64,000 bases of DNA from Leptospira sp. WS92.C1 (lineage in GTDB: Bacteria > Spirochaetota > Leptospiria > Leptospirales > Leptospiraceae): assembly GCF_040833975.1 (NCBI RefSeq), contig NZ_CP162130.1:1376001-1440000 (forward strand), written 5' to 3'. Each line of letters begins with the position of its first letter. The stretch's first letter is position 1. Shown here piece after piece: positions 45,678 to 54,561 of the stretch. The position numbers and the translations under genes were made by a program. The notes below the pieces were generated by a model. The model did not search any database, had not been told where the DNA came from, and saw only the letters and a program-made list of their open reading frames with translations.

Positions 45678-48600
45678 TTACGCGGCCTCTGAAACCAGTT
45701 CTTGAACTCGATTTTTTCCCAAAAACCAGTAGTAAAGCGTGGGAATCGCAAACCGACTCAGAATTGTAGCGGCCACTTCCCCAAAGATCAAGGAAGCCGC
45801 TAATCCTTGGAAGATCGGATCCAGGAGCATGATGGCACTTCCCACCACGACTGCGGATGCAGTGAGGAGCATCGGCCGGAATCGAACTACACCCGCGTCG
45901 ATCACTGCTTGTTTGAGGGGTTTGCCCAAACGGATTTCGGACTCGATAAAATCGACGAGAATGATCGAGTTTCTAACTATGATTCCTGCGCCTGCTATAA
46001 AACCGATCATCGATGCCGCGTTGAAATAAGCTCCCATAAACCAGGTCCCAGGAATAATTCCGATCAGAGAAATCGGAATCGGAGCCATGATGATCAAAGG
46101 TAGGAAATAATTTTTAAACCAGCCGAGTACTAACACATAAATGAGGATCATTACGAGCGCGAACGCCCCGCCTAAATCTCGAAAGGATTCGTAGGTGATA
46201 AACCATTCTCCATCCCATTTTACAAACACTTGGTCTGTATTACGCGGAGTTTCCGAGGTTCCGGTAGGGTATTGGATTTTCTCCGCTAATTTAAGAATTC
46301 CGTAAACCGGAGCTTCCTCTTCTCCGTAAAATTCGCTGGTAACGTATTCTACTGATCTTAGATTTTTCCGGTTTAAAGTCAGACTCTCATGAACATAATG
46401 ATTTTTTAATACACTTTCTAATGGAATCGAACCGCTTTCCATTGAAGTCACGTTCATCTGTTTAAAAGGGTTTTGTGAAGAACGAATTCGATCAGTGACC
46501 GAAAGATCGACCGTGATCTCCTCCGGATGAATCGCTTCCGATAGGGAAAGGATCTGCGTTTCGGAAAAAAGCAACTGCCCGTCTTTGGCAATCGTTTCAG
46601 AACGAACTCCCAAAACTCCCCCTAGATTAGAATCGAACGGATAGACGATTATAGGTCTTCCGGGTCTTAAGCTCGAATCCAAATCGACGGCTCCATCCTG
46701 TTCCGAGAGTATTTTATGAATTTCGAATGCCGCTTTTTTTCGTTCTTCCTCGTTTGGTCCGTAAATTTCTGCGACAAAGGTTGCCAAAACCGGAGGACCG
46801 GGAGGGATTTCCAAAACCTTGGTGATCGCGTTTTCCATTCTTCCGAAGTTTGCAATCTCATTTCTTAAAGACTCGATGATCTCGTGACTTTTGATCGAAC
46901 GTTGTTTCTTAGATTTGAGAACTACGTGAAGATCGATCTGCCAATCGGATTTTCGAAGAAAGCTGTGTTTTATCATTCCTGAAAAAGAAAACGGAGCCGA
47001 TTCTCCTCCGAAAATTTGGACTTTTTCTACATTATCATTTTTCAATATACCTTCGGCGAGAATTTTGGATCGGTCAATACTTTTTGACAAAGGAGTTTTA
47101 GGATCAAAGTCAATCAGAATCTGAAATTCATCCTTGTCATCGAAAGGAAGCATTTTTACTTTTACTGCTTTGAACGCAATCAGGGAAGAGGCAAGGAGAA
47201 GAAGTCCTACAATTCCAGCTCCGAATTTGAGGGAATTCGCTTTCGATGCCAGCAACCAATTTACTATTTGGATATAGATCTTATCGAGTTTGGAAATTTT
47301 TTCTTTTTCAGATCGTTTGTGTTCGATTTTTAAAAGACGGATACTGATCCAAGGTGTGATTATAAAAGCAACCAATAAGGAAAGAATCATCGCCAAACTC
47401 GCTCCTACTGGAATCGGCTTCATGTAAGGTCCCATAAGACCACGAACAAACGCCATAGGAAGGATCGCCGCGATTACGGTAAAGGTAGCGAGAATGGTCG
47501 GGTTTCCGACCTCGGAGACAGCGGAGATGGTGGATTCTAAAATTCCGCGTTCCGGATTTTCTTTGAGATGCCGTTCTATATTTTCCAGGACTACTATCGC
47601 GTCGTCTACTAAAATTCCGATCGAAAAGATAAGAGCGAATAACGTAACTCGGTTGAGTGTATAGCCGAGGAAATAGAAGAGGGCTAAAGTAAGAGCCAAG
47701 GTTACCGGAATCGCAATCGAAACGACGACTGAAGCGCGAAGTCCCATCCAAAGCGCGATAAGGATGCTAACGGACACAGTCGCGATCAAAAGGTGTTCGA
47801 TGAGTTCTTTTGACTTTGCATCCGCAGACGATCCATAGTCTCGGATTATTGACATCCTAACGTCTTCGGGGAGGTTTTTACCGAAACCTTCAGCTCTTTC
47901 TAAAAGTTCTTTCGAAAGCGGAACCACGTTAGTTCCTTTTCGTTTTGCAAAGCTGATCGTAACGGAATTGCGGGCTTTTGCGTCGATAGTTTTGTCATAG
48001 AGAATCGATTCTTTGCTTCGCTCCTGGGCCCCTTCTAAAATTTCGGCAACGTCCGAAACTCGAATCACGCGACCTCCGCGTTGTGCGACAGGAAGAGAGC
48101 GTACGTCTTCTAATTTGGAAATCGTAGTTCCCACTTCTACGTCGTATTTTTTTTCCTTTCCCCAGTTTTGACCGACAGGCAAAAACGTGTCGTTGAGTTT
48201 AAGCGAATTCGCGATCTCGGATATGCTGATTCCTGAGCGATTCATTCGAAAGGGATCTGCAATTACTCGAACCGATTTTTTTCTTCCTCCCAACAATTCC
48301 ACTTTGGAAAGATCGGGGGTTCCCGAAAGTTCTCTCGCCAAGGGAGCGACTAATGTTCGAAGGGAATAATCATCTCTTTGGTCGGAGCTAAATGTAAGAG
48401 CCAAAAAAGGAACGTCGTCAATCGTTAGTGACCTTACGGTTGCAGGCAGGACATTTGGAGGAAGTTCTTTCTGAATCTCCATCAGCTTGTGATGAATTTT
48501 TACCAAAGACGGTTCTAGCGGTTGTCCAACTTGAAAGCGAACGGTGATTATCGTATTGTGATCTCCGCTGGCGGAATAGATGTATTCCACGCCCTCCAAT

Positions 48601-48848
48601 CCCCAGAAAGCTCTTTCTATGGGTTCTGTGACTTTGCGTTCCACTTCATAACGACTGAAACCCGGAGCAGAAAGTTGGATGTCGATCATCGGAACGGGAA
48701 TTTGAGGCTCTTCTTCTTTTGGGGTTAGATAGACCGCGATGATTCCTAAAAAAAGGCTCGAAAGGATAAAGATGGGAGTCAACTTAGAATGAATAAACGC
48801 AAGCGCGATCTTTCCTGCGAAACCTGTTTTTTGAGTTTTATCTTTCAT
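45678..48848 (-). CDS. RND efflux permease (AcrB/CzcA superfamily)
   Basis: A 1056-residue inner-membrane proton-driven pump with twelve membrane segments and two large periplasmic loops. The N-terminal GIIAVYLTPKEEEPQIPVPMIDI, the proton-relay acidic pair in FSIGILVDDAIVVLENIERHL, and GFIAGAGIIVRNSIILVDFIE in the second half are family signatures. Sequence style is closer to multidrug HAE1-type than to heavy-metal CzcA. The gene overlaps the start of the TolC gene by 11 bases, so they are one operon, controlled at the tandem CsoR-type operators upstream. No periplasmic adaptor (HlyD family) gene is present in the cluster. Substrate unknown; a sulfur compound or metal is suggested by context. 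Confidence 0.9.
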   Translation of the reverse strand: MKDKTQKTGFAGKIALAFIHSKLTPIFILSSLFLGIIAVYLTPKEEEPQIPVPMIDIQLSAPGFSRYEVERKVTEPIERAFWGLEGVEYIYSASGDHNTIITVRFQVGQPLEPSLVKIHHKLMEIQKELPPNVLPATVRSLTIDDVPFLALTFSSDQRDDYSLRTLVAPLARELSGTPDLSKVELLGGRKKSVRVIADPFRMNRSGISISEIANSLKLNDTFLPVGQNWGKEKKYDVEVGTTISKLEDVRSLPVAQRGGRVIRVSDVAEILEGAQERSKESILYDKTIDAKARNSVTISFAKRKGTNVVPLSKELLERAEGFGKNLPEDVRMSIIRDYGSSADAKSKELIEHLLIATVSVSILIALWMGLRASVVVSIAIPVTLALTLALFYFLGYTLNRVTLFALIFSIGILVDDAIVVLENIERHLKENPERGILESTISAVSEVGNPTILATFTVIAAILPMAFVRGLMGPYMKPIPVGASLAMILSLLVAFIITPWISIRLLKIEHKRSEKEKISKLDKIYIQIVNWLLASKANSLKFGAGIVGLLLLASSLIAFKAVKVKMLPFDDKDEFQILIDFDPKTPLSKSIDRSKILAEGILKNDNVEKVQIFGGESAPFSFSGMIKHSFLRKSDWQIDLHVVLKSKKQRSIKSHEIIESLRNEIANFGRMENAITKVLEIPPGPPVLATFVAEIYGPNEEERKKAAFEIHKILSEQDGAVDLDSSLRPGRPIIVYPFDSNLGGVLGVRSETIAKDGQLLFSETQILSLSEAIHPEEITVDLSVTDRIRSSQNPFKQMNVTSMESGSIPLESVLKNHYVHESLTLNRKNLRSVEYVTSEFYGEEEAPVYGILKLAEKIQYPTGTSETPRNTDQVFVKWDGEWFITYESFRDLGGAFALVMILIYVLVLGWFKNYFLPLIIMAPIPISLIGIIPGTWFMGAYFNAASMIGFIAGAGIIVRNSIILVDFIESEIRLGKPLKQAVIDAGVVRFRPMLLTASAVVVGSAIMLLDPIFQGLAASLIFGEVAATILSRFAIPTLYYWFLGKNRVQELVSEAA

Positions 48849-50268
48849 TGAAATTTCCTCTTTTTGAGTAGATGGAGAGTTCGCCTCGGATTCTTAGATA
48901 TTCCGATTCGGAGTGAATTTTCATTTTAAGTAGGTTTACCATAGCCGAAAACGATTCGGCGAGTTGAGGTGCCTGGATCGTTCCGTTCCGAAAAAGTTTC
49001 TGGGTAACTTGCAATTGTTCCTCTTGTAAGCGTACGGATTCGTATATGGATTTTAGATTTTCGGAAAGATTTTTTTCCTGGCTGACAAGAATTCTAAAAC
49101 TACTTTCCTCCCGGAGTTTTATTTCCTCCGATTTTTTCTTAGCACCTTCGGCCTTCGACTTTGCTTCGTCTAACGCGCCTATGTCGGAAGGATTTAGTAG
49201 ATTCATTTGAAGATAAATTCCTGCGTTGTAGGAATTTGCAAAATTCCGATTTCCGTCGTAGGCGTATGTTTCCGCATAAGCCGCAATTTTAGGTAAAAAT
49301 TTTGACTTTTCTGAGTTCACACCTTCTTTTGCCTCCTCGGCATACGCCGAATAAGCCTCCGCAAGCGGAGTTAGTCCACTTTCTTGATCGCCAGGAAGAG
49401 GTAGGTATTCGTCGGCGAATCTTAGAAGAGGGATTTTTTTGGGTTTAAAATCGGGAGGAACGTCGACCGCAAGGAATTGTAAGTATTCTTCGGCGCTTCG
49501 TTGTATGATTTCTTGTTCTCTTTTAGAAACTTCTAATATATGTTGCAATGATTTTAAAGCCAAAGACCCCGAAAATCCAACGAGATTGGATCGGTTTCCT
49601 ATCTGATATTGATTTAGAAAGTCGTAAATTTTTTGATGCAGATTTTTTGCGACTTTATGATTTTCCTCCGCGAGAAGAATAGATTGATAAGCGACGGCAG
49701 CGTTAGAATATTCGCGGAAACGAATGTATTTCTCTTCCGCATAAACGGCGTTCAATTTTTTTTCCTGGATAAGTTGAGCCGAGGATTTGGCTCCTCCCTC
49801 GTAGAACGGAAGTTCTATTCCCAATGTTCCCCTAGAGTAAGTCTGACTTCCGGGATTGTTGAGCGTATCTTTCGCAAATATGTTCGCAGTATTGGAATTA
49901 AGTCCCGTATAAGGTTGATTGTTGGAATCAAGATAATTGGAAGGTTGAGTCCGAACACTCGCAGTGGAAAAATCGGATTGTGTAGCGGACCTTTGTCCGA
50001 GTTTTCCCATAAAATTCAAAGCAGGGTCGTTCGTCTGATACGAACGGACATCGGCGTAAATTTTAGGGAGCCAATGTTTTTTGGCTCGATCTTTGGAGAT
50101 CTCTGCGGTTTTTACTTCGAGCGCTTTCGCTTTGAGAGACGGCGCTTGGATTTGAATACGGGACCAAACTTCCGAAAATTCAAGGATAGTTTCAGCATGA
50201 ACTTCGTCCCAGAAGGGGGAGGTTATAAATCCGGAAAGGATTAGAAGTTTTCCGAGGAGTGATTTCAT
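48838..50268 (-). CDS. TolC-family outer-membrane efflux protein
   Basis: A 476-residue outer-membrane channel. The start is ATG 50268, with AAGGA six to seven bases before it, giving the signal peptide MKSLLGKLLILSGFITSPFWDEVHA; the longer upstream frame lies in the DUF2892 gene. Long amphipathic helices with the internal duplication of the OEP family are visible (LKAKALEVKTAEISKDRAKKHWLPKIYADVRSY and GVNSEKSKFLPKIAAYAETYAYDG). It overlaps the DUF2892 stop (ATGA) and the RND gene start. It forms the exit duct of the efflux system. Confidence 0.88.
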   Translation of the reverse strand: MKSLLGKLLILSGFITSPFWDEVHAETILEFSEVWSRIQIQAPSLKAKALEVKTAEISKDRAKKHWLPKIYADVRSYQTNDPALNFMGKLGQRSATQSDFSTASVRTQPSNYLDSNNQPYTGLNSNTANIFAKDTLNNPGSQTYSRGTLGIELPFYEGGAKSSAQLIQEKKLNAVYAEEKYIRFREYSNAAVAYQSILLAEENHKVAKNLHQKIYDFLNQYQIGNRSNLVGFSGSLALKSLQHILEVSKREQEIIQRSAEEYLQFLAVDVPPDFKPKKIPLLRFADEYLPLPGDQESGLTPLAEAYSAYAEEAKEGVNSEKSKFLPKIAAYAETYAYDGNRNFANSYNAGIYLQMNLLNPSDIGALDEAKSKAEGAKKKSEEIKLREESSFRILVSQEKNLSENLKSIYESVRLQEEQLQVTQKLFRNGTIQAPQLAESFSAMVNLLKMKIHSESEYLRIRGELSIYSKRGNFNER

Positions 50269-50456
50269 TTTGATCCTTCTTTGAGGATCAACGACATCGG
50301 ATAAAATTCGGCAAATGCAAAGAGAATCATCTTGGCTCCTACTAGGAAATTCAAAACGAAACCCCAAGGATTTACGAAAAGTCCCAATATAACTCCGATC
50401 AATGATACGGGGCCACCGATTAAAAAAAATAGTATTTCTCTACGCCAGCTTTTCAT
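50265..50456 (-). CDS. DUF2892 inner-membrane protein (YgaP transmembrane type)
   Basis: A 63-residue protein with two hydrophobic segments (IGGPVSLIGVILGLFVNPW and NFLVGAKMILFAFAEF), the membrane half of rhodanese-membrane proteins such as YgaP. It starts at ATG 50456 with AGGTGG ideally placed; the in-frame GTG at 50465 overlaps that site and is less likely. It is the first gene of the operon DUF2892-TolC-RND and directly follows two CsoR-type operators. In other bacteria DUF2892 genes are often found with rhodaneses and CsoR/CstR regulators in persulfide response clusters. Confidence 0.8.
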   Translation of the reverse strand: MKSWRREILFFLIGGPVSLIGVILGLFVNPWGFVLNFLVGAKMILFAFAEFYPMSLILKEGSK

Positions 50457-50472
50457 TTTTGCCACCTGTGCT

Positions 50473-50488
50473 ATACCCTATGGGGTAT
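50473..50488. promoter_or_regulatory. CsoR-type operator 1, ATACCCTATGGGGTAT
   Basis: A 16-base near-palindrome with CCC and GGGG tracts around a four-base AT centre, as in CsoR/RcnR-family operators. It lies 17 bases before the DUF2892 start on the minus strand, so a bound repressor would block the promoter or elongation. Confidence 0.8.
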
Positions 50489-50500
50489 ATGAATTGTACC

Positions 50501-50516
50501 ATACCCTATGGGGTAT
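50501..50516. promoter_or_regulatory. CsoR-type operator 2, identical copy
   Basis: Exact second copy of ATACCCTATGGGGTAT, start-to-start 28 bases from the first, close to three helical turns. Confidence 0.8.
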
Positions 50517-50653
50517 GTGGATTCGAAAAGCATTTTTTTATATTCTAAAAAAGAAAACGAGGTCGGTTTTACGAAATTCGATTCAGAGAGTTTTTTGAGT
50601 GAGGAGTGCTGGGAAGGGACCCGTTGTTTTTTTCGTAATTCTATTTCGAGTGG

Positions 50654-50665
50654 GTCTTAAGTCCG
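50654..50665 (+). repeat. Dispersed motif GTCTTAAGTCCG, copy 3
   Basis: Shorter by one base than the GACTTYAAGTCCG copies, in the spacer between efflux operon and csoR-type gene. Confidence 0.45.
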
Positions 50666-50825
50666 TTTCCAAATTATTTTTCGGAAGGATTTATTTTTTC
50701 GGAATATGAGAAGGGTGAAAATTGCCGAAGGCCGATCCAGGAAAAATAAAGTTTCAAATTCTAAAAGAAAAAACTGAAAGATCAAATAGATACAGAGCCT
50801 TAGCTCAAATGGCCAAAAGGAACGA

Positions 50826-51089
50826 TTACAAAAGGAAAGCGGCTTTGATCGCGCTTCGGATACTTTCAATATCCGGTTTTTTTTTATTCTCCATCAGACA
50901 ACGATCCATATACTCTTGAACAAAGGCCTCCCCGAGTTTTTTGATAGCCTGGCTTGCCGCTTTGAGTAGGAGAAGCGTTTTTTCGCAGTCCATCGAATTG
51001 TTAAGGAGACTTTTTTCCACAGCATCGAGTTGTCCCTTGATTCTATGAATCCGGTTGATAAGAAGTTTGGAATTATTTTCAGTTGTCAT
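50826..51089 (-). CDS. CsoR/CstR-family repressor
   Basis: An 87-residue all-helical repressor of the CsoR/RcnR (DUF156) family; ATG 51089 matches the usual length, whereas the upstream in-frame start adds a hydrophobic tail. RIHRIKGQLDAVEKSL is the helix-1 DNA-binding face. Two Cys, Cys35 and Cys64, are spaced 29 apart like the copper-sensing pair Cys36/Cys65 of CsoR, but the copper-binding His61 position is Tyr60. Two Cys without that His is the pattern of CstR persulfide sensors. A degenerate operator half (ATACGGGGTAT, 51103-51113) lies just before its start, suggesting autoregulation. It probably controls the DUF2892-TolC-RND operon. Confidence 0.82.
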   Translation of the reverse strand: MTTENNSKLLINRIHRIKGQLDAVEKSLLNNSMDCEKTLLLLKAASQAIKKLGEAFVQEYMDRCLMENKKKPDIESIRSAIKAAFLL

Positions 51090-51113
51090 GAGCCAAATTA
51101 CTATACGGGGTAT

Positions 51114-51484
51114 ATTTAGGGTCAATCCGAATTTGGGTTTCAGTTATCTCAAAAAGATCCTAAAATGATTCAGGACCAAGTTGAGAAATCCGAATTTTGG
51201 AAAATCGCATCTATGATTACTAAAAGGCGTCTAACGTGAAGATTTTTTTGATCAATTTCCAAGTACGAAGATTTCCTTCGTAGCAGGCGAGAACTCGCCT
51301 CGTTATAAGTTTTGGATCCGTATTTTGAGGAGCCTTCCTTGACTGCCAGTCTTCAAGATAAAAAACGGGGGATATCAAAGGTTTGGAGTAGATTTTCATG
51401 TGATGCAAATATTATATGTGGTGATCGTATTCACTTGGACAGTACTTCTAAAACTTCTTCTGTCCTATTCTTGTTTTTTATTAA
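51114..51484. other. Region between the csoR-type gene and the IS element
   Basis: About 370 bases with a few short unsupported ORFs on both strands. No gene, RNA or repeat could be recognised. The last three bases (TAA, 51482-51484) are the left target-site duplication of the insertion. Confidence 0.5.
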
Positions 51485-52362
51485 GAGCCTGTCCCAAAAC
51501 CTGCTTGTACTTTCCTTTGTAAGTTTAATACATGACTTATGAAATCAGAGTTAGGTCATCTTGACATTCCCGAAGAGATTTGGAAGAAGTTAAAACGATT
51601 ACTTCCAAAGAATACGAATTATGGTAGTAAAGGAGGTCGTCCTAGATTGGATGACCGGAAAGCAATGGCTGCAATATTTTACCGAGTCCGAACAGGAGTT
51701 CAATGGAGATACATTCCTCCGATGTTTGGGAGTAAATCTACATTACATAGAAGGTTTCAAGAATGGGTAGAAGCCGGAGTTTTTGAGAAGATAGAAAAAG
51801 AAGCACTTGAACTTTACGAACGTGTCGTTAAGATACGAACCCAAAGAATGGCAGCCGATGGAAGTTTTTCAAGGGCTCCAAAAGGGGGGCTTTCGCAGGT
51901 CCAAATCCGACGGATCGCGGCAAAAGAGGCATTAAAAGACATATTCTCATCGATCGGCGTGGAGCACCTGTAGCCTTTGTCATTGGCCCAGCAGGAACTC
52001 ACGACTCAAAATTGATCTTCCCAACATTAAATAAATTTAAAGTCCGACGGGATAATCAGTATCTTAAGCCGAAAATTCTTTCTTTGGACAAGGCTTACTC
52101 AAGCAGAGCTATCCGAGACGAGTTAAATCGAAAAAGCATACAATACCGAATCCCGAACAAGGTAAACTCAAAAAATCCAGAATACTTTCCCCCACTTAAA
52201 CCTTTTCGATGGACTGTCGAGAGAACTTTTGCATGGTTAAATGCTTTCAGAGCAATCAAGACCTGTTGAGAATCCAAAGAGGAAAATTACGTTGCATTAA
52301 TGCAGCTTACTTGCGCTATTATATTACTTAGAATGACGAATAGATAGTTTTGGGACAGGCTC
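51485..52362 (+). mobile_element. IS5-family insertion sequence (IS427-like), 878 bp
   Basis: The 16-base ends GAGCCTGTCCCAAAAC (51485-51500) and GTTTTGGGACAGGCTC (52347-52362) are perfect inverted repeats. They are flanked by the 3-base duplication TAA (51482-51484 and 52363-52365), the TNA target type of the IS427 group. Intact ends and duplication mean the element inserted here as a unit, but its transposase is broken. Confidence 0.9.
51539..52347 (+). pseudogene. IS5-family transposase, frameshifted and with a premature stop
   Basis: DDE transposase. The first frame (51539-51973) covers the N-terminal HTH/insertion domain (IWKKLKRLLPKN, GGRPRLDDRKAMAAIFYRVRTGVQWRYIPP) and the first Asp in AADGSFSRAPKGG. 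At the six-G run 51884-51889 the reading frame must move back one base to continue as AFAGPNPTDRGKRGIKRHI, then DRRGAPVAFV, SLDKAYSSRA (second Asp) and WTVERTFAWLNAFRAIKTC (Glu). A TGA at 52267 interrupts the last 27 codons, which continue in frame (ESKEENYVALMQL) to TAG at 52345-52347. So either one G was lost from a seven-G run or the shift is programmed, but the TGA still truncates it. Confidence 0.88.
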
Positions 52363-52365
52363 TAA

Positions 52366-52879
52366 ATAAAATCGCCTACTTTCTTTGTTCGAATTGGAGT
52401 TATTCGTGTTTCAAAATGGGTATGAAAAAATTGGAAACAACCATTTGATCGGAGTCAAATGATGAAGACATAACCGATTCTGTAGGTCAAATTCTAATAT
52501 GTCTTTTTCTATAGACGGATCCGATTCTGAAATTGTTTTTGCTTACAAATCGAGATTTTCGCAAGTTTTGGAATTCAATTATAAACGATCAAGATAGAAA
52601 ACTGAAAATGAGTTTACTATGAATACCTGTTCTTAAGATTTATAAATTAAAGTTTTTAGAAAGTAAAAACCAGTTAAGAGTATGATTAAATGTTCATATT
52701 CCCGAATCTTGGCCGATATTTCCACAGGCTTTTCAACTGTCTGATGGAGATCTGCAAGCAGATAATTTGCAGATGGGCATATGGGGCAGTTATTTTTTTA
52801 TAGACCCGAGTACAAAAAATCTTATCGGAAAAAGAAAACTTAACTATAAGGAAGGCAGCTGCACTTGTAGCCTTATACA
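52366..52879. other. 514-base AT-rich region
   Basis: No gene, RNA or clear repeat seen between the insertion sequence and the DUF6714 gene. Confidence 0.5.
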
Positions 52880-53353
52880 ATGATGAATGATCAATCGCAA
52901 CCGGATCGTGAAATCGTGAAGAAAAAAATCCAACGGGCATTTTGGGGAGTCAACTTGGGTTCCGGTATTGGTCTGTATGAAGCCGAAGGTCTGGACCGTT
53001 ATTCGACTCAGGAAGAACTCGCCGCGTATCGGGCAAAGGACGAAAGGTCGAATTGGCAAGCCCTGAATCTAGAGGATTTAAATAGATGCAATTGTAGTCT
53101 TTCTTATTTTGATCCTGAGGGAATGCGTTTTCATCTGCCTGCTTATTTGATCGCGGATTTGGAAGGTATTTACAGGTTCGATTTGGTATTTACCCTAATA
53201 CAATCGGATCATCTTGAAGAGAAGTTTTCATTGTTGAATCCCGATCAACGTGCCGCGATTCGATCTTATCTTGAACTCGTTCAATCGGATCCGGATTACA
53301 AGTTTGAGAAAGATGAAATACGACAAGCACTTGACAATTTTTGGTCAAGGTAG
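52880..53353 (+). CDS. DUF6714-like hypothetical protein
   Basis: A 157-residue soluble protein. KIQRAFWGVNLGSGIGLYEAEGLDRY, the segment NWQALNLEDLNRCNCSLSYFDPEGMRFHLPAYLIADL, and the C-terminal FSLLNPDQRAAIRSYLELV match what I recall of the DUF6714 family, found next to toxin-like or accessory genes in several phyla. No function is known. Start may be 52880 or the next ATG at 52883. It is GC-richer than its gene-poor, AT-rich surroundings, which suggests it was acquired or is the survivor of a decayed locus. Confidence 0.7.
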   Translation: MMNDQSQPDREIVKKKIQRAFWGVNLGSGIGLYEAEGLDRYSTQEELAAYRAKDERSNWQALNLEDLNRCNCSLSYFDPEGMRFHLPAYLIADLEGIYRFDLVFTLIQSDHLEEKFSLLNPDQRAAIRSYLELVQSDPDYKFEKDEIRQALDNFWSR

Positions 53354-54109
53354 ATGTAAACTGCTGATCTTGACGGGGGATTGCTGATTGGGCATCGTTG
53401 CATCGGTGATAAAAAATCGCATAAGGAAATCCTTACTTATCCTTGCAGTCTACTTTTGCAATTACTCACGCATTGCATACTGCGAAATCGATATGAGTTG
53501 AATCAAATAAAGCCGAAAATATCGACGTCTTTGTGGGAGGTATTTTTTATTTATCGAATGAGATTCTTGGATCAATGACACAATTTATGACAGGGTGGCT
53601 CTGGTTGCGCTGCGGAAAGAAATACGCAGTCGATATACGGCTCATTTGATTGAGATTGCGAGAATGCGCCGAAAATTCTGGTTATTTATGAATATGATAA
53701 AATATTAATATATGGATCCTGTTTTTCGATTAGAAATGACGAAGTAAATAAACGCTAAACAAGTCATTATAGCTTAGGTTTTATTCTAGGTAAAAAAGTA
53801 TTCAGGAGATTGAAGGGAAAATGCACCGCAAATAAGAATGTTTGGCTGTTGCCAAAGGATTCAACTCTTCTGTAATGGTTTGTTTTGGAATTGATTTTAT
53901 GGAACAATGATTTCGTAAAAGCGAAAGACGTAAAATGGCTTTTCCCCACATTCTACAGTGGTCGTATTTTGGATAATCGGAGAGAAAAAAAATATGGAAA
54001 AATGGAAACATATAGGTTAAAAATAAAAGGACTCGGAAGTGTCGGTAACTTTGTATGAAAAGGATCGATGCTTTTGTTCTGCTTTTTGGTGTTTTTAAAT
54101 AAAAAAGTT
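53354..54109. other. 756-base gene-poor, AT-rich region
   Basis: Only short ORFs without start signals. A stretch at about 53594-53702 (VALVALRKEIRSRYTAHLIEIARMRR in translation) has coding-like composition and may be a gene remnant, but I could not name it. Confidence 0.4.
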
Positions 54110-54292
54110 ATGTCAAAGCCTAAGCCAACAACCATTGCGGAAGATATAAATGTCGCTCCCAAGGAAGCACAAAAAAAGTTGCGTGAGATTTATTCGATCT
54201 TACAAAAAGCCGCGCCGAAAGCTACGGAAGCAATCAAATACGGATCTCCTGTCTTTGAAGAGAGTCGTATTTTATACTTTTGGGGACTTTAA
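54110..54292 (+). pseudogene. Truncated DUF1801-family gene
   Basis: Sixty residues from ATG 54110: MSKPKPTTIAEDINVAPKEA then KKLREIYSILQKAAPKATEAIKYG and PVFEESRILYF, matching the N-terminal half of DUF1801 (YdhG-like) proteins, which normally run to 110-140 residues. The frame ends at a TAA that is part of the dispersed motif GACTTTAAGTCCG (54285-54297). Downstream DNA does not continue the family. The motif probably inserted or recombined into the gene. Confidence 0.65.
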
Positions 54293-54297
54293 GTCCG
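54285..54297 (+). repeat. Dispersed motif GACTTTAAGTCCG, copy 4
   Basis: This copy supplies the stop codon that truncates the DUF1801 gene. Confidence 0.55.
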
Positions 54298-54561
54298 GCT
54301 TCAAGCTTTTTTACAAAAGAATTTTGTAGGAACACTGAGAACGAAAATTGAGAAGAAAGAATTAGAGGTTCAAAAGAAGCGATCTTAGAATGGATTGTCG
54401 AAGTGTTATCTCTTCCATTTTCTTTCCGAGGTAGATTATAAAAATTGAATCTGACTTTATCAGAGGTTTGATCAAAAGTGCCCGATTTTTTGCGGACACT
54501 TTGAGCAAACAATCCTTTAAATCAAAAGATCGTGATCGATTCTAAATTTTGATTCGATGGA

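Larger units (their letters stand above)
50457..50825. other. 369-base spacer with tandem operators
   Basis: Separates the efflux operon from the end of the CsoR-type gene. It holds two operators (50473-50488 and 50501-50516) and the dispersed motif at 50654-50665. No adaptor gene or other coding region is supported. Confidence 0.6.
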
